A stretch of DNA of 64,000 bases from Streptomyces caniscabiei (GCF_014930365.1 NZ_JABXWI010000006.1:62001-126000); one strand, 5' to 3'. Positions 31,619 to 40,474 are shown, counted from the stretch's first letter. Notes: a model not told the origin generated them from the letters alone. Program-made: numbers and translations.

Positions 31619-33234
31619 CCATCCGCATCCTCCCCGCCGCCGGCGACGTCGACTCGGCCCGCGCGCTCACCACGCTGCTCGGCCAGCTCGCCGACGCGGA
31701 ACCGGCCCCGCCCGTCTCCGACTCCACCGCGCTGCTGGACACCCTGGCGCGGCTGGCCGCCGACTCGCTGGACGAGCTGCCCGAGGTGGTGCTGGTCCAC
31801 GAACGGATCGGCCCGGTACCGGCGCTGGACCTGGTCCGCGACCTCGTCCTGCGCTTCCCTGCCGTCGGCGTCGTGCTCGTCACCTCCGACACCAGCACCG
31901 GCGTCCTCACCGCCGCCATGGACTCCGGCGCCCGGGGCATCGTCCAACTGCCCCTCTCCTACGAGGCCCTCGCCGAGCGCGTCCAGGCCGCCGCCGCCTG
32001 GTCGGCCGGCATGCGACGCCACCTCGGCAGCGCGACACCCGAGCTGTACGCGGGCCCCGGCGGCACCGTCGTCACCGTCAGCGGGGCCAAGGGCGGCGTC
32101 GGGGCCACCGTCACCGCGGTCCAGCTCGCCCTCGCCGCCCGCGCGTCCGGCCGTACGGTCGCCCTTCTCGACCTCGACCTCCAGTCGGGGGACGTGGCCT
32201 CGTACCTGGACGTGCAGTTCCGCCGCTCGGTCGCCGACCTGGCCGGCATCCAGGACCTCAACCCCCGGGTCCTCCAGGAGGCCGTCTACGCCCACGACAC
32301 CGGTGTCTCCCTCCTCCTCGCCCCCGCCGAGGGCGAACGCGGCGAGGAGGTGACGGACCGGGTGGCCCGCCAGGTGGTGGCCACCCTCCGCTCCCGGCAC
32401 GACGTGGTGGTCGTCGACTGCGGCTCCCAGATGACCGCGGCCACGGCGGCGGCCGTCGAGATGGCCGACCAGGCCCTGCTCCTCGTCACCCCCGACGTCA
32501 TCGCCGTCCGCGCCGCCAAACGCATGGTCCGCCTCTGGGACCGCCTCCAGATCCGCAAGGCCGAGGAGACGCTGACGGTCGTCAACCGCCTCTCGCGCGC
32601 CACGGAGATCCAGCCGGCCCTGGTCGAGAAGGTCACCGGCACGAAGGTGGCCCGCGCCGCCGTCCCCGCCGCCTTCAAGGAACTCCAGTCCGTCGTCGAC
32701 GCGGGCCGCCTCCAGGACCTCGACGCCCGCTCGGTCGTCAAACAGGCCCTCTGGGCCCTCGCCGGCGAACTGGAACTCGTCGCCGCCCCGGACCACAACC
32801 ACCACGGCGGCCGGCGCCGCAAGTCCGCCGCCGACCGGGGCGCCCTCGTCCTGCGTCGCAAGGGCGGCGACCGGGGCTCGGCGACCCTCGAGTTCGCCGG
32901 CATGCTCCCGCTGATCCTGATCACCATGACGATCCTCTGGCAGGCGGCCCTCTACGGCTACACCTACTCCCTCGCCGGCAACGCCGCCGACGAGGCCGCC
33001 CGCGCCGCCACCGCCGCGTACGCGGTCGACGGCGACATCGCGGGCGCCTGCGAAGCCGCGGGCAGCGCCCACCTCCCCGGTGCCTGGAGCGACACGTCCA
33101 TCGACTGCGCCCCCGCCGGCCCCGTCATGCGCGCCGAGGTCCAGGCCAACGTCCCCCTCTTCTTCCCCGGCTTCGACACGGGCTGGACGGTCGACGGCGA
33201 GGCGGGCGCGGCGTTGGAGGGCGACACACCATGA
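31615..33234 (+). CDS. CpaE/TadZ-like ATPase fused to a TadE-like pseudopilin
   Basis: 539 residues combining two Tad proteins. Residues 1-~410 are CpaE/TadZ-like: a receiver-like N-terminal domain (to ~140) and a MinD/ParA-type ATPase with SGAKGGVGAT, where A164 replaces the usual P-loop Lys (a known TadZ variation); DVVVVDCGSQ is the switch II region. After a basic linker (HHGGRRRKSAADRG) comes a TadE-like part: G421-SATLEF followed by a TM helix (MLPLILITMTILWQAALYGY) and a short exported domain. The Gly-xxxx-Glu(+5) arrangement is a prepilin peptidase site, so cleavage after G421 could separate ATPase from pseudopilin. No start or stop codon is suitably placed to make them separate genes. 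The next gene overlaps by ATGA. Confidence 0.85.
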   Translation: MTIRILPAAGDVDSARALTTLLGQLADAEPAPPVSDSTALLDTLARLAADSLDELPEVVLVHERIGPVPALDLVRDLVLRFPAVGVVLVTSDTSTGVLTAAMDSGARGIVQLPLSYEALAERVQAAAAWSAGMRRHLGSATPELYAGPGGTVVTVSGAKGGVGATVTAVQLALAARASGRTVALLDLDLQSGDVASYLDVQFRRSVADLAGIQDLNPRVLQEAVYAHDTGVSLLLAPAEGERGEEVTDRVARQVVATLRSRHDVVVVDCGSQMTAATAAAVEMADQALLLVTPDVIAVRAAKRMVRLWDRLQIRKAEETLTVVNRLSRATEIQPALVEKVTGTKVARAAVPAAFKELQSVVDAGRLQDLDARSVVKQALWALAGELELVAAPDHNHHGGRRRKSAADRGALVLRRKGGDRGSATLEFAGMLPLILITMTILWQAALYGYTYSLAGNAADEAARAATAAYAVDGDIAGACEAAGSAHLPGAWSDTSIDCAPAGPVMRAEVQANVPLFFPGFDTGWTVDGEAGAALEGDTP

Positions 33235-33923
33235 CCCGCACCCGCCCGACCACCGGGACCGCGGCTGAACACGTACGCCCGCTTACTGCGACTGTTGCCC
33301 TGAGCCCGACCGCAGGGAAGGGACCGCAGCCCGGACGGCGGGTCGGCCGCGCACGGCGAGAAGGGGGCGTGCCGGGGGGTGTCCGCCCGCAGCGGTTGGC
33401 GCGTCGACAGCCCGCACCTCCCAGCCGACCGATTCCGCGCCGTTCCGAGGACGGACACCCCCCGGCGCGCCCCCGACCCACCCCCCAAGCCCGGGCGCAC
33501 CCCGAACGCACAGGCGACGGCCCCACCCCTCGCACCCGGCCGACCCCCCCACCCACGGGCCGCCGCCCCACCCCCCGCTGGAACGACCGCGGCTCCTCCA
33601 TCCTGGAGTTCGCCGGCTTCCTCCCGATCCTGCTCCTCGTCGGCATGGCGGCGATCCAGCTCGGCCTGATCGGCTACGGCATCAGCCAGGCGGGCTCGGC
33701 GGCCCGGGCCGCCGCCCGCGCCGAGTCCCTGCAACCCGGAACCGGCGGGGCCGCCGGCGCCGCCGCGGCGAGCGCGTGGCTGAACCCCTCGGTCGACCCC
33801 GGAGGCGGCGGCACGGACACGATCACCGCCACGGTCGTCGTCACCGTCCCCTCCGTGATCCCCCTCTTCGACCCGGTCCCCGTCGAACGCTCGGCCACCA
33901 TGCCCAACGACCTCGACCCCTGA
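33231..33923 (+). CDS. TadE-like pseudopilin with repeat-derived N-terminal extension
   Basis: 230 residues. The TadE-like part starts only at residue ~118: NDRG-SSILEF with Glu at +5 after G121, then a TM helix (PILLLVGMAAIQLGLIGYGI) and an exported domain. The first ~117 residues are Pro/Arg-rich and low complexity, and much of this is encoded by copy B of the palindromic element (33330-33485); family members usually have only 10-20 residues before the cleavage site. The start overlaps the fusion gene stop (ATGA). If prepilin peptidase cleaves at G121, the extension is discarded, which could explain its tolerance. Alternatively translation may begin at an internal site after the element. 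Confidence 0.8.
   Translation: MTRTRPTTGTAAEHVRPLTATVALSPTAGKGPQPGRRVGRARREGGVPGGVRPQRLARRQPAPPSRPIPRRSEDGHPPARPRPTPQARAHPERTGDGPTPRTRPTPPPTGRRPTPRWNDRGSSILEFAGFLPILLLVGMAAIQLGLIGYGISQAGSAARAAARAESLQPGTGGAAGAAAASAWLNPSVDPGGGGTDTITATVVVTVPSVIPLFDPVPVERSATMPNDLDP
33330..33485. mobile_element. Palindromic repeat element, copy B, inside the tadE-like gene
   Basis: Terminal inverted repeats lie at 33363-33385 (identical to copy A's left arm) and 33452-33474 (CGGACACCCCCCGGCGCG...), separated by 66 nt; they pair at 22 of 23 positions. Flanks shared with copy A extend the similarity to roughly 33330 and 33485, though the central parts differ. The host frame reads it as REGGVPGGVRPQ, a different frame from that used in copy A. 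Confidence 0.75.
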
Positions 33924-34028
33924 CCCGAGCCGCACCCCGACCCCCACCCACCGACCCAAGCCCACCACCCCCGACCCGCACCACCCACCGCCCCAAGCCG
34001 CCCCCCCCCGAGAGGAGTTGACGACAAG

Positions 34029-35369
34029 ATGAGCCTGCGATCCCGTATCGCCGCCCCCGACGAGGGGGGAGCCGGGCGCGAGGACGGACACCTCGTGGCC
34101 GTCTACCGCGCCAAGCTCCTCGAAGAGATCGACCTGGCCGAGATGTCGGCCCTGACCGCCGCAGACCGCAGGGCCCGCCTGGAACGCGTACTCGGCCACA
34201 TCATCAGCCGGGAGGGCCCGGTCCTCTCCTCGGGCGAGCGCTCCGGGCTCATCCGCAGGGTCGTCGACGAGGCCCTGGGCCTCGGCGTCCTCGAACCCCT
34301 CCTCGCCGACGCCTCGATCACGGAGATCATGGTCAACGGCCCCGACTCGATCTTCGTGGAACGAGCCGGCCGCGTAGAACAACTCCCCCTACGCTTCGCC
34401 TCCACCGACCAGCTGATGCAGACGATCGAACGCATAGTCTCGACCGTCAACCGTCGCGTCGACGAGTCGAACCCCATGGTCGACGCCCGCCTCCCCACCG
34501 GCGAGCGCGTCAACGTGATCATCCCTCCGCTCGCCCTCACCGGCCCCACCCTCACCATCCGCCGCTTCCCCCGCGCGTACACCCTCCCCGAACTCATCGA
34601 CCTCGGCTCCCTCGACGAGCAGATGCTGATGCTCCTCGCCGCCTTCGTCCGAGCCCGCTTCAACGTCATCGTCAGCGGCGGTACCGGCACCGGAAAGACG
34701 ACCCTCCTCAACGCCCTCTCCGGCCTGATCCCACCCCGCGAACGCATCATCACCATCGAGGACTCGGCCGAACTCCAGCTCCAGCAGGAACACGTCATCC
34801 GCCTGGAGTCGCGGCCCGCCAACATCGAGGGCAAGGGCCAGATCACCATCCGCGACCTGGTCCGCAACTCCCTGCGCATGCGCCCCGACCGCATCATCGT
34901 CGGCGAGGTCCGCGGCGGCGAGACCCTTGACATGCTCCAGGCCATGTCCACCGGCCACGACGGCTCCCTCGCCACGGTCCACGCCAACTCCGCCGAGGAC
35001 GCCCTCATGAGGCTCCAGACCCTCGGCTCGATGTCCGAGGTCCTCATCCCCTTCGAGGCCCTCAAGGACCAGATCAACTCGGCCGTGGACGTGGTCGTCC
35101 AGCTGACCCGCTTCGCCGACGGCTCCCGCAAGGTCACCGAGATCGCCCTGCTCGTCTCGCACGGCCGCGAACAGTTCCGCATCGCCACCGTCTCCCGCTT
35201 CGCCCCTGACCCCCTCGGCGCCGACCGTGTCGTCCACGGTCGCTTCGAGCACCTGCCGATACCCCGGCCGATCGCGGAGAAGCTGTACGTGGCCAACGAG
35301 CCGCTGCCGCCCGCGTACGGCGTGGCCGAGGCCATCGACCCGCTCAACATCCGCCAGGCCATCGGATAG
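34029..35369 (+). CDS. cpaF: Tad pilus assembly ATPase CpaF/TadA
   Basis: 446 residues of the type II/IV secretion ATPase family that powers Flp pilus extension and retraction. Walker A is VSGGTGTGKTT, followed by the Asp box ITIEDSAELQL, Walker B-like RPDRIIVGEVRGGETLDML and the His box STGHDGSLATVHANS. The N-terminal domain (RRVVDEALGLGVLEPLL, ITEIMVNGPDSIFVERAG) is typical CpaF. GAGAGGAGTTGACGACAAG before the ATG gives AGGAG about 12 nt upstream. Cytosolic hexamer docking on TadB/TadC. Confidence 0.95.
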   Translation: MSLRSRIAAPDEGGAGREDGHLVAVYRAKLLEEIDLAEMSALTAADRRARLERVLGHIISREGPVLSSGERSGLIRRVVDEALGLGVLEPLLADASITEIMVNGPDSIFVERAGRVEQLPLRFASTDQLMQTIERIVSTVNRRVDESNPMVDARLPTGERVNVIIPPLALTGPTLTIRRFPRAYTLPELIDLGSLDEQMLMLLAAFVRARFNVIVSGGTGTGKTTLLNALSGLIPPRERIITIEDSAELQLQQEHVIRLESRPANIEGKGQITIRDLVRNSLRMRPDRIIVGEVRGGETLDMLQAMSTGHDGSLATVHANSAEDALMRLQTLGSMSEVLIPFEALKDQINSAVDVVVQLTRFADGSRKVTEIALLVSHGREQFRIATVSRFAPDPLGADRVVHGRFEHLPIPRPIAEKLYVANEPLPPAYGVAEAIDPLNIRQAIG

Positions 35370-35398
35370 CCGAGAGCCCCGAGGAGGTAGGACCGACC

Positions 35399-36355
35399 AT
35401 GGCGACCACCGACACCACCACCCTGCTGGCGCTCGGCGCCACCGTCCTGGGCGGCACCCTCGCCGTCGCGGGCGCGCACGCCTACGCCTCCGGCCGCGCC
35501 CAGGCCCAGGCCCTCGTCGACCGTCTCGCCGGACAGCAGGGCGGCCCCCCGCGCACGGCGGCGGGCCGGGTACGGCGCTTCACGGCCGTCGACCGCCGTC
35601 TGCGCCGCACCCGGCTGGGCCGCGCCATCCACCTCCGGCTGACCACGACCGGACTGGACCTGACGACGGGGGAGTTCGCGACCTACGTGGCGATGGTCGT
35701 CGTGGCGCTGTGGCTGATCGCCGCCGCCACCCTGGCCCCCTTCTTCGGCCCGATCGCGGGCGCCGTCGGTGTCTGGGCGGCCGCCATCTTCCTCAACTGG
35801 CAGCGCCAGAAACGCATCGAGGCCTTCATCAACCAACTCCCCGACGTGGCACGCCTCCTGGCCAACGCCACCGCCGCCGGCCTGGCCCTGCGCACGGCCC
35901 TGGCGATGGCGGCGGAGGAGCTGGAGGCCCCCGCCGGTGAGGAACTGGCCCGGGTCGCCGACCAGTTGGCGCTCGGCCGCTCGGTGGACGACGCCCTCGG
36001 CGAACTCGCCGAACGCCTCCCCTCCCGCGAACTGATCGTCCTCGTCACCACCCTCGTCCTGTCCAACAAGGCGGGCGGCACGGTGGTCAGTTCCCTCCGG
36101 AACCTCACCCAGACGCTGGAGGACCGGAAAGAGACCCGCCGCGAGGTCCGCACGATGCTCTCCGAGGTCAACGCGACGGCCTTCACCGTCCCCCTCCTCG
36201 GCGTCGGCTCGCTCCTCCTGATCAACTCCTCGAACGACGGGGCTCTGGCCCGGGTGACCGGCTCGCCCCTCGGCCAACTGCTGGTCCTGATCTCGATCGG
36301 CCTCTACACGATCGGCTTCTTCGTCATCCGCCGCCTCGGCAAGATCGAAGTATGA
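35399..36355 (+). CDS. tadB: Tad inner-membrane platform protein TadB (T2SSF family)
   Basis: 318 residues. One TM helix at the N-terminus (LLALGATVLGGTLAVAGAHA), two near 90-130, a cytoplasmic T2SSF/GspF domain (~150-270; FINQLPDVARLLANATAAGL, ELAERLPSRELIVLVTTLVL, TQTLEDRKETRREVRTMLSE), and two C-terminal TM helices. TadB and TadC form the membrane platform driven by CpaF. GAGGAGGTAGGACCGACC precedes the ATG. Gene order CpaF-TadB-TadC is classical. Confidence 0.92.
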   Translation: MATTDTTTLLALGATVLGGTLAVAGAHAYASGRAQAQALVDRLAGQQGGPPRTAAGRVRRFTAVDRRLRRTRLGRAIHLRLTTTGLDLTTGEFATYVAMVVVALWLIAAATLAPFFGPIAGAVGVWAAAIFLNWQRQKRIEAFINQLPDVARLLANATAAGLALRTALAMAAEELEAPAGEELARVADQLALGRSVDDALGELAERLPSRELIVLVTTLVLSNKAGGTVVSSLRNLTQTLEDRKETRREVRTMLSEVNATAFTVPLLGVGSLLLINSSNDGALARVTGSPLGQLLVLISIGLYTIGFFVIRRLGKIEV

Positions 36356-36365
36356 GAAGGCCCCG

Positions 36366-37286
36366 GTGACCGACATGACGACCTCGACGCCCTCCGTCCT
36401 CCCGCTCGTCCTGGCCCTGCTGATGGCGATCTCCGTGGCGGGCGTCCTCCTGGGCATCCGCATGATCCGCGCCGACGCGAAACTCCCCGGCGACCTGGCC
36501 CTCGCCCTGGAGGTGGGCGCCACCCGCGTCTCCAAGACGGGTTCGGCGGTCGACCGCCTGGGCATGCGCTTCGCGCCCCTCGTGCTGCGCCTCATGGGCC
36601 CGCGCCGGGTCGAGGCCAAACGCCACCGCATCGACATGGCGGGCAACCCCGGCGGCCTCACCCTCAACCGCTACGCCGCCCGCCGGGCCGTCTACGGCTT
36701 CTTCGGCGCCTTCATGGGCCTCGTCTTCCTCACCAGCGGGCGCCCCCTGTTCGCCGCGTTCACCTTCGCCTTCGGTCTCCTCGCCGCCGACGCGGCGATC
36801 TGGCAGGCCATCCGCGAACGCAAGGACGTCATCGACCGCACGCTGCCGGACTTCCTGGACGTCCTGGCCGTGGTCGTCTCGGCGGGCCTGGGCTTCCGTC
36901 AGGCCCTGGACCGGGTGGCGGAGAAGTACGAGGGTCCCTGGGCCGACGAACTGCGCATCACCCTCCGCCAGATGGACATGGGCGTCAGCCGCCGCCAGGC
37001 CTTCGACGAACTCCGCAGGCGCAACTCCTCCGAACAGGTGGCCCAGTTCGTCTCGGCGCTCCAACAGGGTGAGGAGCTCGGCTCTCCCATCGCCGAGACC
37101 CTGATCCAACTGGCCGCCGACATGCGCCGCACGGACGCGCAGAACGCCCGCCGCCGAGCGGCCCGCACCATCCCCAAGGCCACCCTCGTCACCCTCGTCT
37201 TCATGCTCCCGGCCACGATGATCCTCATCGCCACGGGCATGTTCCTGGGCTCGGGAACGAACTTCGGCGACATCCTGGGCCGCTGA
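36366..37286 (+). CDS. tadC: Tad inner-membrane platform protein TadC (T2SSF family)
   Basis: 306 residues from a GTG; an ATG at 36375 is an equally possible start. TM helix near the N-terminus (LPLVLALLMAISVAGVLLGI), two in the 100-150 region, the T2SSF domain (~160-270; LPDFLDVLAVVVSAGLGFRQ, QFVSALQQGEELGSPIAETL, RRRAARTIPKATLVTLVFML) and a C-terminal TM. Its TGA shares bases with the ATG of the histidine kinase gene (TGATG), tying the two-component system to the pilus operon. Confidence 0.92.
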   Translation: MTDMTTSTPSVLPLVLALLMAISVAGVLLGIRMIRADAKLPGDLALALEVGATRVSKTGSAVDRLGMRFAPLVLRLMGPRRVEAKRHRIDMAGNPGGLTLNRYAARRAVYGFFGAFMGLVFLTSGRPLFAAFTFAFGLLAADAAIWQAIRERKDVIDRTLPDFLDVLAVVVSAGLGFRQALDRVAEKYEGPWADELRITLRQMDMGVSRRQAFDELRRRNSSEQVAQFVSALQQGEELGSPIAETLIQLAADMRRTDAQNARRRAARTIPKATLVTLVFMLPATMILIATGMFLGSGTNFGDILGR

Positions 37287-38776
37287 TGAACCCCTCGAGC
37301 CCTGAAGGCCTCCCGCTCGCCCCCTCCTGCGGGCAATCGTGCCGCTGGGGCGATGGGGAGGGTGGGCGCGGGCGGCGCCTCGCAACCGCCGAGCAGCGGA
37401 ACCCGCCCCCGCCCGGCCCCGGCGAGGGCACGCCCGCGCAGCCACCGCCCGGCCCCGACGCGAACCCCACCTCCGGCTATCTCGCCGACGACGTCACACC
37501 CCCCGCCACCCTCCGCCTCCAGCTCAACGCCCTCCAGGCCCTCGCCCGCCAGACCTTCGCCGTCCGCCTCACGATGCTCGCCATCGGCACCCCGTTCGCC
37601 ATGGCCAACACCACGGACGGCACCCCGACCCACGCCGTACTCATCGCCGCCGTCCTCGGCATCACCGTCTCGTACGCCATGCTCAGGGACTGGTACCGCT
37701 TCGCCCCGCGCCTCCTCGCCCACCCCACCCTCATGGCCCTGGACCTCCTCTTCGGCGCGGTCCTCCTCGTCACCGCCTCCCCGGCCTCCCCCCTCGCCTA
37801 CGCCACGGTCTGCACCCCCCTCCTCTCCGGCCTTCTCTACGGCTGGCGCGGCGCCGGCGTCCTCACCGGCCTCCAACTCGCCGTCCTCCTCACCGTCCAC
37901 CGCGCCTGGGAACACCACCCCGGCGCGGGCGCCAGCACCCTCCTCGTCGCCGGCTTCTGCGTCGCCGCCGGCATCATCGGCGTCACCCTCCGCAACCTGA
38001 TGTTCCGCTTCGGCACGGCCACCCAGGCGCTCGCCGAAGCCACCTCCCGCCTGGCCGTCGCGGAGGCCGTGGAGTCCGAGCGCGCCCGCCTGGCACGCGA
38101 CCTCCACGACTCGGTGGCCAAGACCCTCCACGGCCTCGCCCTCGCCGCCGACGCGCTGGCGACCTCGGCGGACCGCCCCACCCCGGACCCGGCCCATCTC
38201 AGACAACAGGCCGGCCTGGTCGCGTCGGCGGCCCGCCGGGCCGCGGCCGAGTCCCGCGACCTCCTCACGGACCTACGCCGCCACACCGACCTGACGACGC
38301 CCGCCCCGCCCACCGATCTGACGGCCGAACTGACGGCGAGGGCGGCGGACTTCGCCTCCCGCACCTCGATCCCCACCCGGGTGACGCACCCCGGCGAGGC
38401 GCCCCCGCCCCTCCCGCCCGAGACGACCCGCCACCTCCTCGCGATCACCGCGGAGGCCCTGGAGAACATCCACCGCCACGCCCACGCGACCACGGCGGAG
38501 ATCTCCCTGACGACCACGCCGGACACGCTCCACCTCACGATCAAGGACGACGGCGTGGGTCTGCCGCCCGCCCTCACCCTCGAAGAAGCGCAAAGTTCCG
38601 GCCACTTCGGTCTCCTGGGCATGGCGGAACGAGCGGCCCGCACGAACGCGACGCTCCACCTGCGCTCGACCACCCCGGGCACGGAGGTGACCCTGACCCT
38701 CCCGCTGCCGGTCAGCGATCCCCAGCCCACCCCACTCACCTCCCTCACCCCTCGACAGGAGGCCGCTCATGCCTGA
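37286..38776 (+). CDS. Membrane sensor histidine kinase (HisKA_3, NarL-type)
   Basis: 496 residues. The first ~65 are Gly/Pro-rich and low complexity (CGQSCRWGDGEGGRGRRLAT), unlike a normal sensor start. Residues ~80-235 contain about six TM helices with little outside sequence. The HisKA_3 dimerisation helix has the phosphoacceptor H274 in RLARDLHDSVAKTLHGLALA; the HATPase domain shows the N box (AEALENIHRHAHATTAEISL), G1 (IKDDGVGLP) and G2 (GHFGLLGMAERAA). TGATG overlap with TadC and 8-nt overlap with the response regulator make it part of the pilus operon, so it probably adjusts pilus gene expression. Signal unknown. Confidence 0.88.
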   Translation: MNPSSPEGLPLAPSCGQSCRWGDGEGGRGRRLATAEQRNPPPPGPGEGTPAQPPPGPDANPTSGYLADDVTPPATLRLQLNALQALARQTFAVRLTMLAIGTPFAMANTTDGTPTHAVLIAAVLGITVSYAMLRDWYRFAPRLLAHPTLMALDLLFGAVLLVTASPASPLAYATVCTPLLSGLLYGWRGAGVLTGLQLAVLLTVHRAWEHHPGAGASTLLVAGFCVAAGIIGVTLRNLMFRFGTATQALAEATSRLAVAEAVESERARLARDLHDSVAKTLHGLALAADALATSADRPTPDPAHLRQQAGLVASAARRAAAESRDLLTDLRRHTDLTTPAPPTDLTAELTARAADFASRTSIPTRVTHPGEAPPPLPPETTRHLLAITAEALENIHRHAHATTAEISLTTTPDTLHLTIKDDGVGLPPALTLEEAQSSGHFGLLGMAERAARTNATLHLRSTTPGTEVTLTLPLPVSDPQPTPLTSLTPRQEAAHA

Positions 38777-39539
38777 CCAGCCGCAGGCACGCCCCGGCCC
38801 ACCCCTCCGCGTACTCGTCGCGGACGACAACCCGGTGGTCCGCGCCGGCCTCACGGCCCTGCTGGACGCGCACCCCGACATCACGGTCGTGGCCCAGGCC
38901 ACGAACGGTGAGGACGCGGTGCGTGAAGCGCGCCGCCACCGCCCGGACGTCGCCCTCCTCGACGTCCGCATGCCGGGCACGGACGGCCTGACCGCGCTCC
39001 CCGAACTGGCCGCGCTCTGCCCCGTGATGATGCTGACCTACAGCACGGAGCCCGAGGTGGTGACCGAGGCCCTGCGCCGTGGCGCCTCCGGTTACCTGGT
39101 CCACGGCGAGTTCACGGCCCCCGAACTGATGACAGCGGTACGGGATCTGCGGGAGGGGCGCCCGACCATCTCCGCGACTGTCTCAACTTCACTCGGCGTT
39201 TCCTACGAACCTTCACACGAAAGTCACGGCCACGCTTCGCACATGCAACCATCTATGGCACAGTCGTCGAAGTCCGGCCCCACCCGCGCGACCACACCGC
39301 CCCGCCACGCCTTCGACCGTGTCAACCGCCCGTCCTTCGGCCTGAGTTCAAGAGAGGTGGAGGTGATGGACCTCATCGCGTCCGGCATGAACAACCGTCA
39401 GATCGCCGCCACCTGCTTCATCAGCGAGAAGACGGTCAAGAACCACATCAACAGCATCTTCGCGAAACTGCACAGCTCGACACGCAGCGAAGCGATAGCC
39501 CACTGGCTGGGCACCACGCCGGACGGATGGCCCCGATGA
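38769..39539 (+). CDS. NarL/LuxR-type response regulator
   Basis: 256 residues. Receiver domain (1-~125) with the acidic pocket VADDNP, phosphorylation site D65 in LLDVRMPG, and Lys replaced near GYLVHGEF (canonical KP-like position is HG). A Ser/His-rich linker (~135-180) leads to a LuxR HTH (LSSREVEVMDLIASGMNNRQ, then CFISEKTVKNHINSIFAKLH). The atypical receiver end suggests altered phosphorylation control, but the Asp is kept. Overlaps the kinase gene by 8 nt. Next gene is the Flp pilin, 105 nt away, with a possible promoter between. Confidence 0.9.
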   Translation: MPDQPQARPGPPLRVLVADDNPVVRAGLTALLDAHPDITVVAQATNGEDAVREARRHRPDVALLDVRMPGTDGLTALPELAALCPVMMLTYSTEPEVVTEALRRGASGYLVHGEFTAPELMTAVRDLREGRPTISATVSTSLGVSYEPSHESHGHASHMQPSMAQSSKSGPTRATTPPRHAFDRVNRPSFGLSSREVEVMDLIASGMNNRQIAATCFISEKTVKNHINSIFAKLHSSTRSEAIAHWLGTTPDGWPR

Positions 39540-39644
39540 CCCCACCCCCCGACAAAAGTTGGGCCCCCGGACCCACCCCCCGTACGTGCCGTCTCACGTA
39601 CGGTGATCCGGTTGGTGTCGGCATCGCGCGGGAAGGCAACCGCC

Positions 39645-39860
39645 ATGAAGGTGAAACACCGTTTCGAGACCTGGTGGACCACGGTCACCACCCGCATGCG
39701 CGGCAAGGACCGGGACGCGGGCGCGGGGTTCGTGGAGTACGCGGGCATCATGATCATCGTCGCGGGAATCTTCGTGATGATCGACGGGCTGGGATTGGAC
39801 GGGGCCATCTCGGGGGCGATCATGGACGCGGTCGAGACCGTTACCGGCGGGGGCGGCTGA
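39645..39860 (+). CDS. flp: Flp-type major pilin prepilin
   Basis: 71 residues. The cytoplasmic leader ends at DAG26, then A27-GFVEY with Glu at +5 and Tyr at +6, the exact Flp processing motif. A hydrophobic helix (AGIMIIVAGIFVMIDGLGL) follows and the C-terminus is Gly-rich (VETVTGGGG). Prepilin peptidase should cleave between G26 and A27; no such peptidase gene is in the window. GGAAGG lies 8 nt before the ATG. The 26-residue basic leader is longer than in Gram-negative Flp. Confidence 0.9.
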   Translation: MKVKHRFETWWTTVTTRMRGKDRDAGAGFVEYAGIMIIVAGIFVMIDGLGLDGAISGAIMDAVETVTGGGG

Positions 39861-40474
39861 TCGCGGAACGCCTCCGAGGCGATAGGGGATCGACCCTTCC
39901 CATCTACATCTGGTTGACGGCCATCCTGCTCTTCGCGGCGTTGGCCTTCTTCGCGTTCGCCCAGGCTGCCTCCGCCCGCAACGGCGCCCAATCGGCAGCG
40001 GACGCCGCAGCGCTGGCCGCTGCGCAGGAAGCGCGGGAGGAACTGCTGCTCGACCTCGGTGACGCCATCGACGCCGGCGACAAGGACTGGTTGGACTGGT
40101 TGGACCTGCCCGCCGAGCAACTCCCCGCAGACGAGGCCACTCTCGCGGCCGAGCAGCTGGCCGCAGCCAACAATTCGACCGTCCAGGGCGGTGCCGTAGT
40201 CACCGAGGTGGGCGGCTTCCCCGGCTTCCAGGTCGCGGTCGAGACGGACTACACCGTCGGCGATTCGATCATCCCGGGAACCGAGAGCCTGACGGCTGTG
40301 GCGCGGGCCACGGCCATCATCCAGCCGCGCTGCGACTTCGACGTGTCTGCGGACCCCGAGAAGCCTGTCGCCCTGGACTGCGACGGCCAGCCGGTTGACA
40401 TCGATCCCGGAAATTTCGATCCGGACGACCTTCCCGACGCGTCCGTGATGTTCTCTGTGCGTCTGGCTGATTGA
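39857..40474 (+). CDS. TadG-like / Rv3654c-like pilus-associated exported protein
   Basis: About 205 residues. N-terminal RLRGDRGSTLPIYIW then a TM helix (LTAILLFAALAFFAFAQAAS) and the sequence RNGAQSAADAAALAAAQEAR, the helical motif common to TadG-like proteins in actinobacterial Tad loci. The exported domain ends with a Cys pair (PRCDF...LDCDG). No ATG, GTG or TTG is available at the right place: the frame before the TM can only start from CTG at 39857, which overlaps the pilin stop (CTGA), so re-initiation at CTG is likely. Glu+5 is absent, so it is probably not processed as a pseudopilin. Confidence 0.75.
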   Translation: MIAERLRGDRGSTLPIYIWLTAILLFAALAFFAFAQAASARNGAQSAADAAALAAAQEAREELLLDLGDAIDAGDKDWLDWLDLPAEQLPADEATLAAEQLAAANNSTVQGGAVVTEVGGFPGFQVAVETDYTVGDSIIPGTESLTAVARATAIIQPRCDFDVSADPEKPVALDCDGQPVDIDPGNFDPDDLPDASVMFSVRLAD

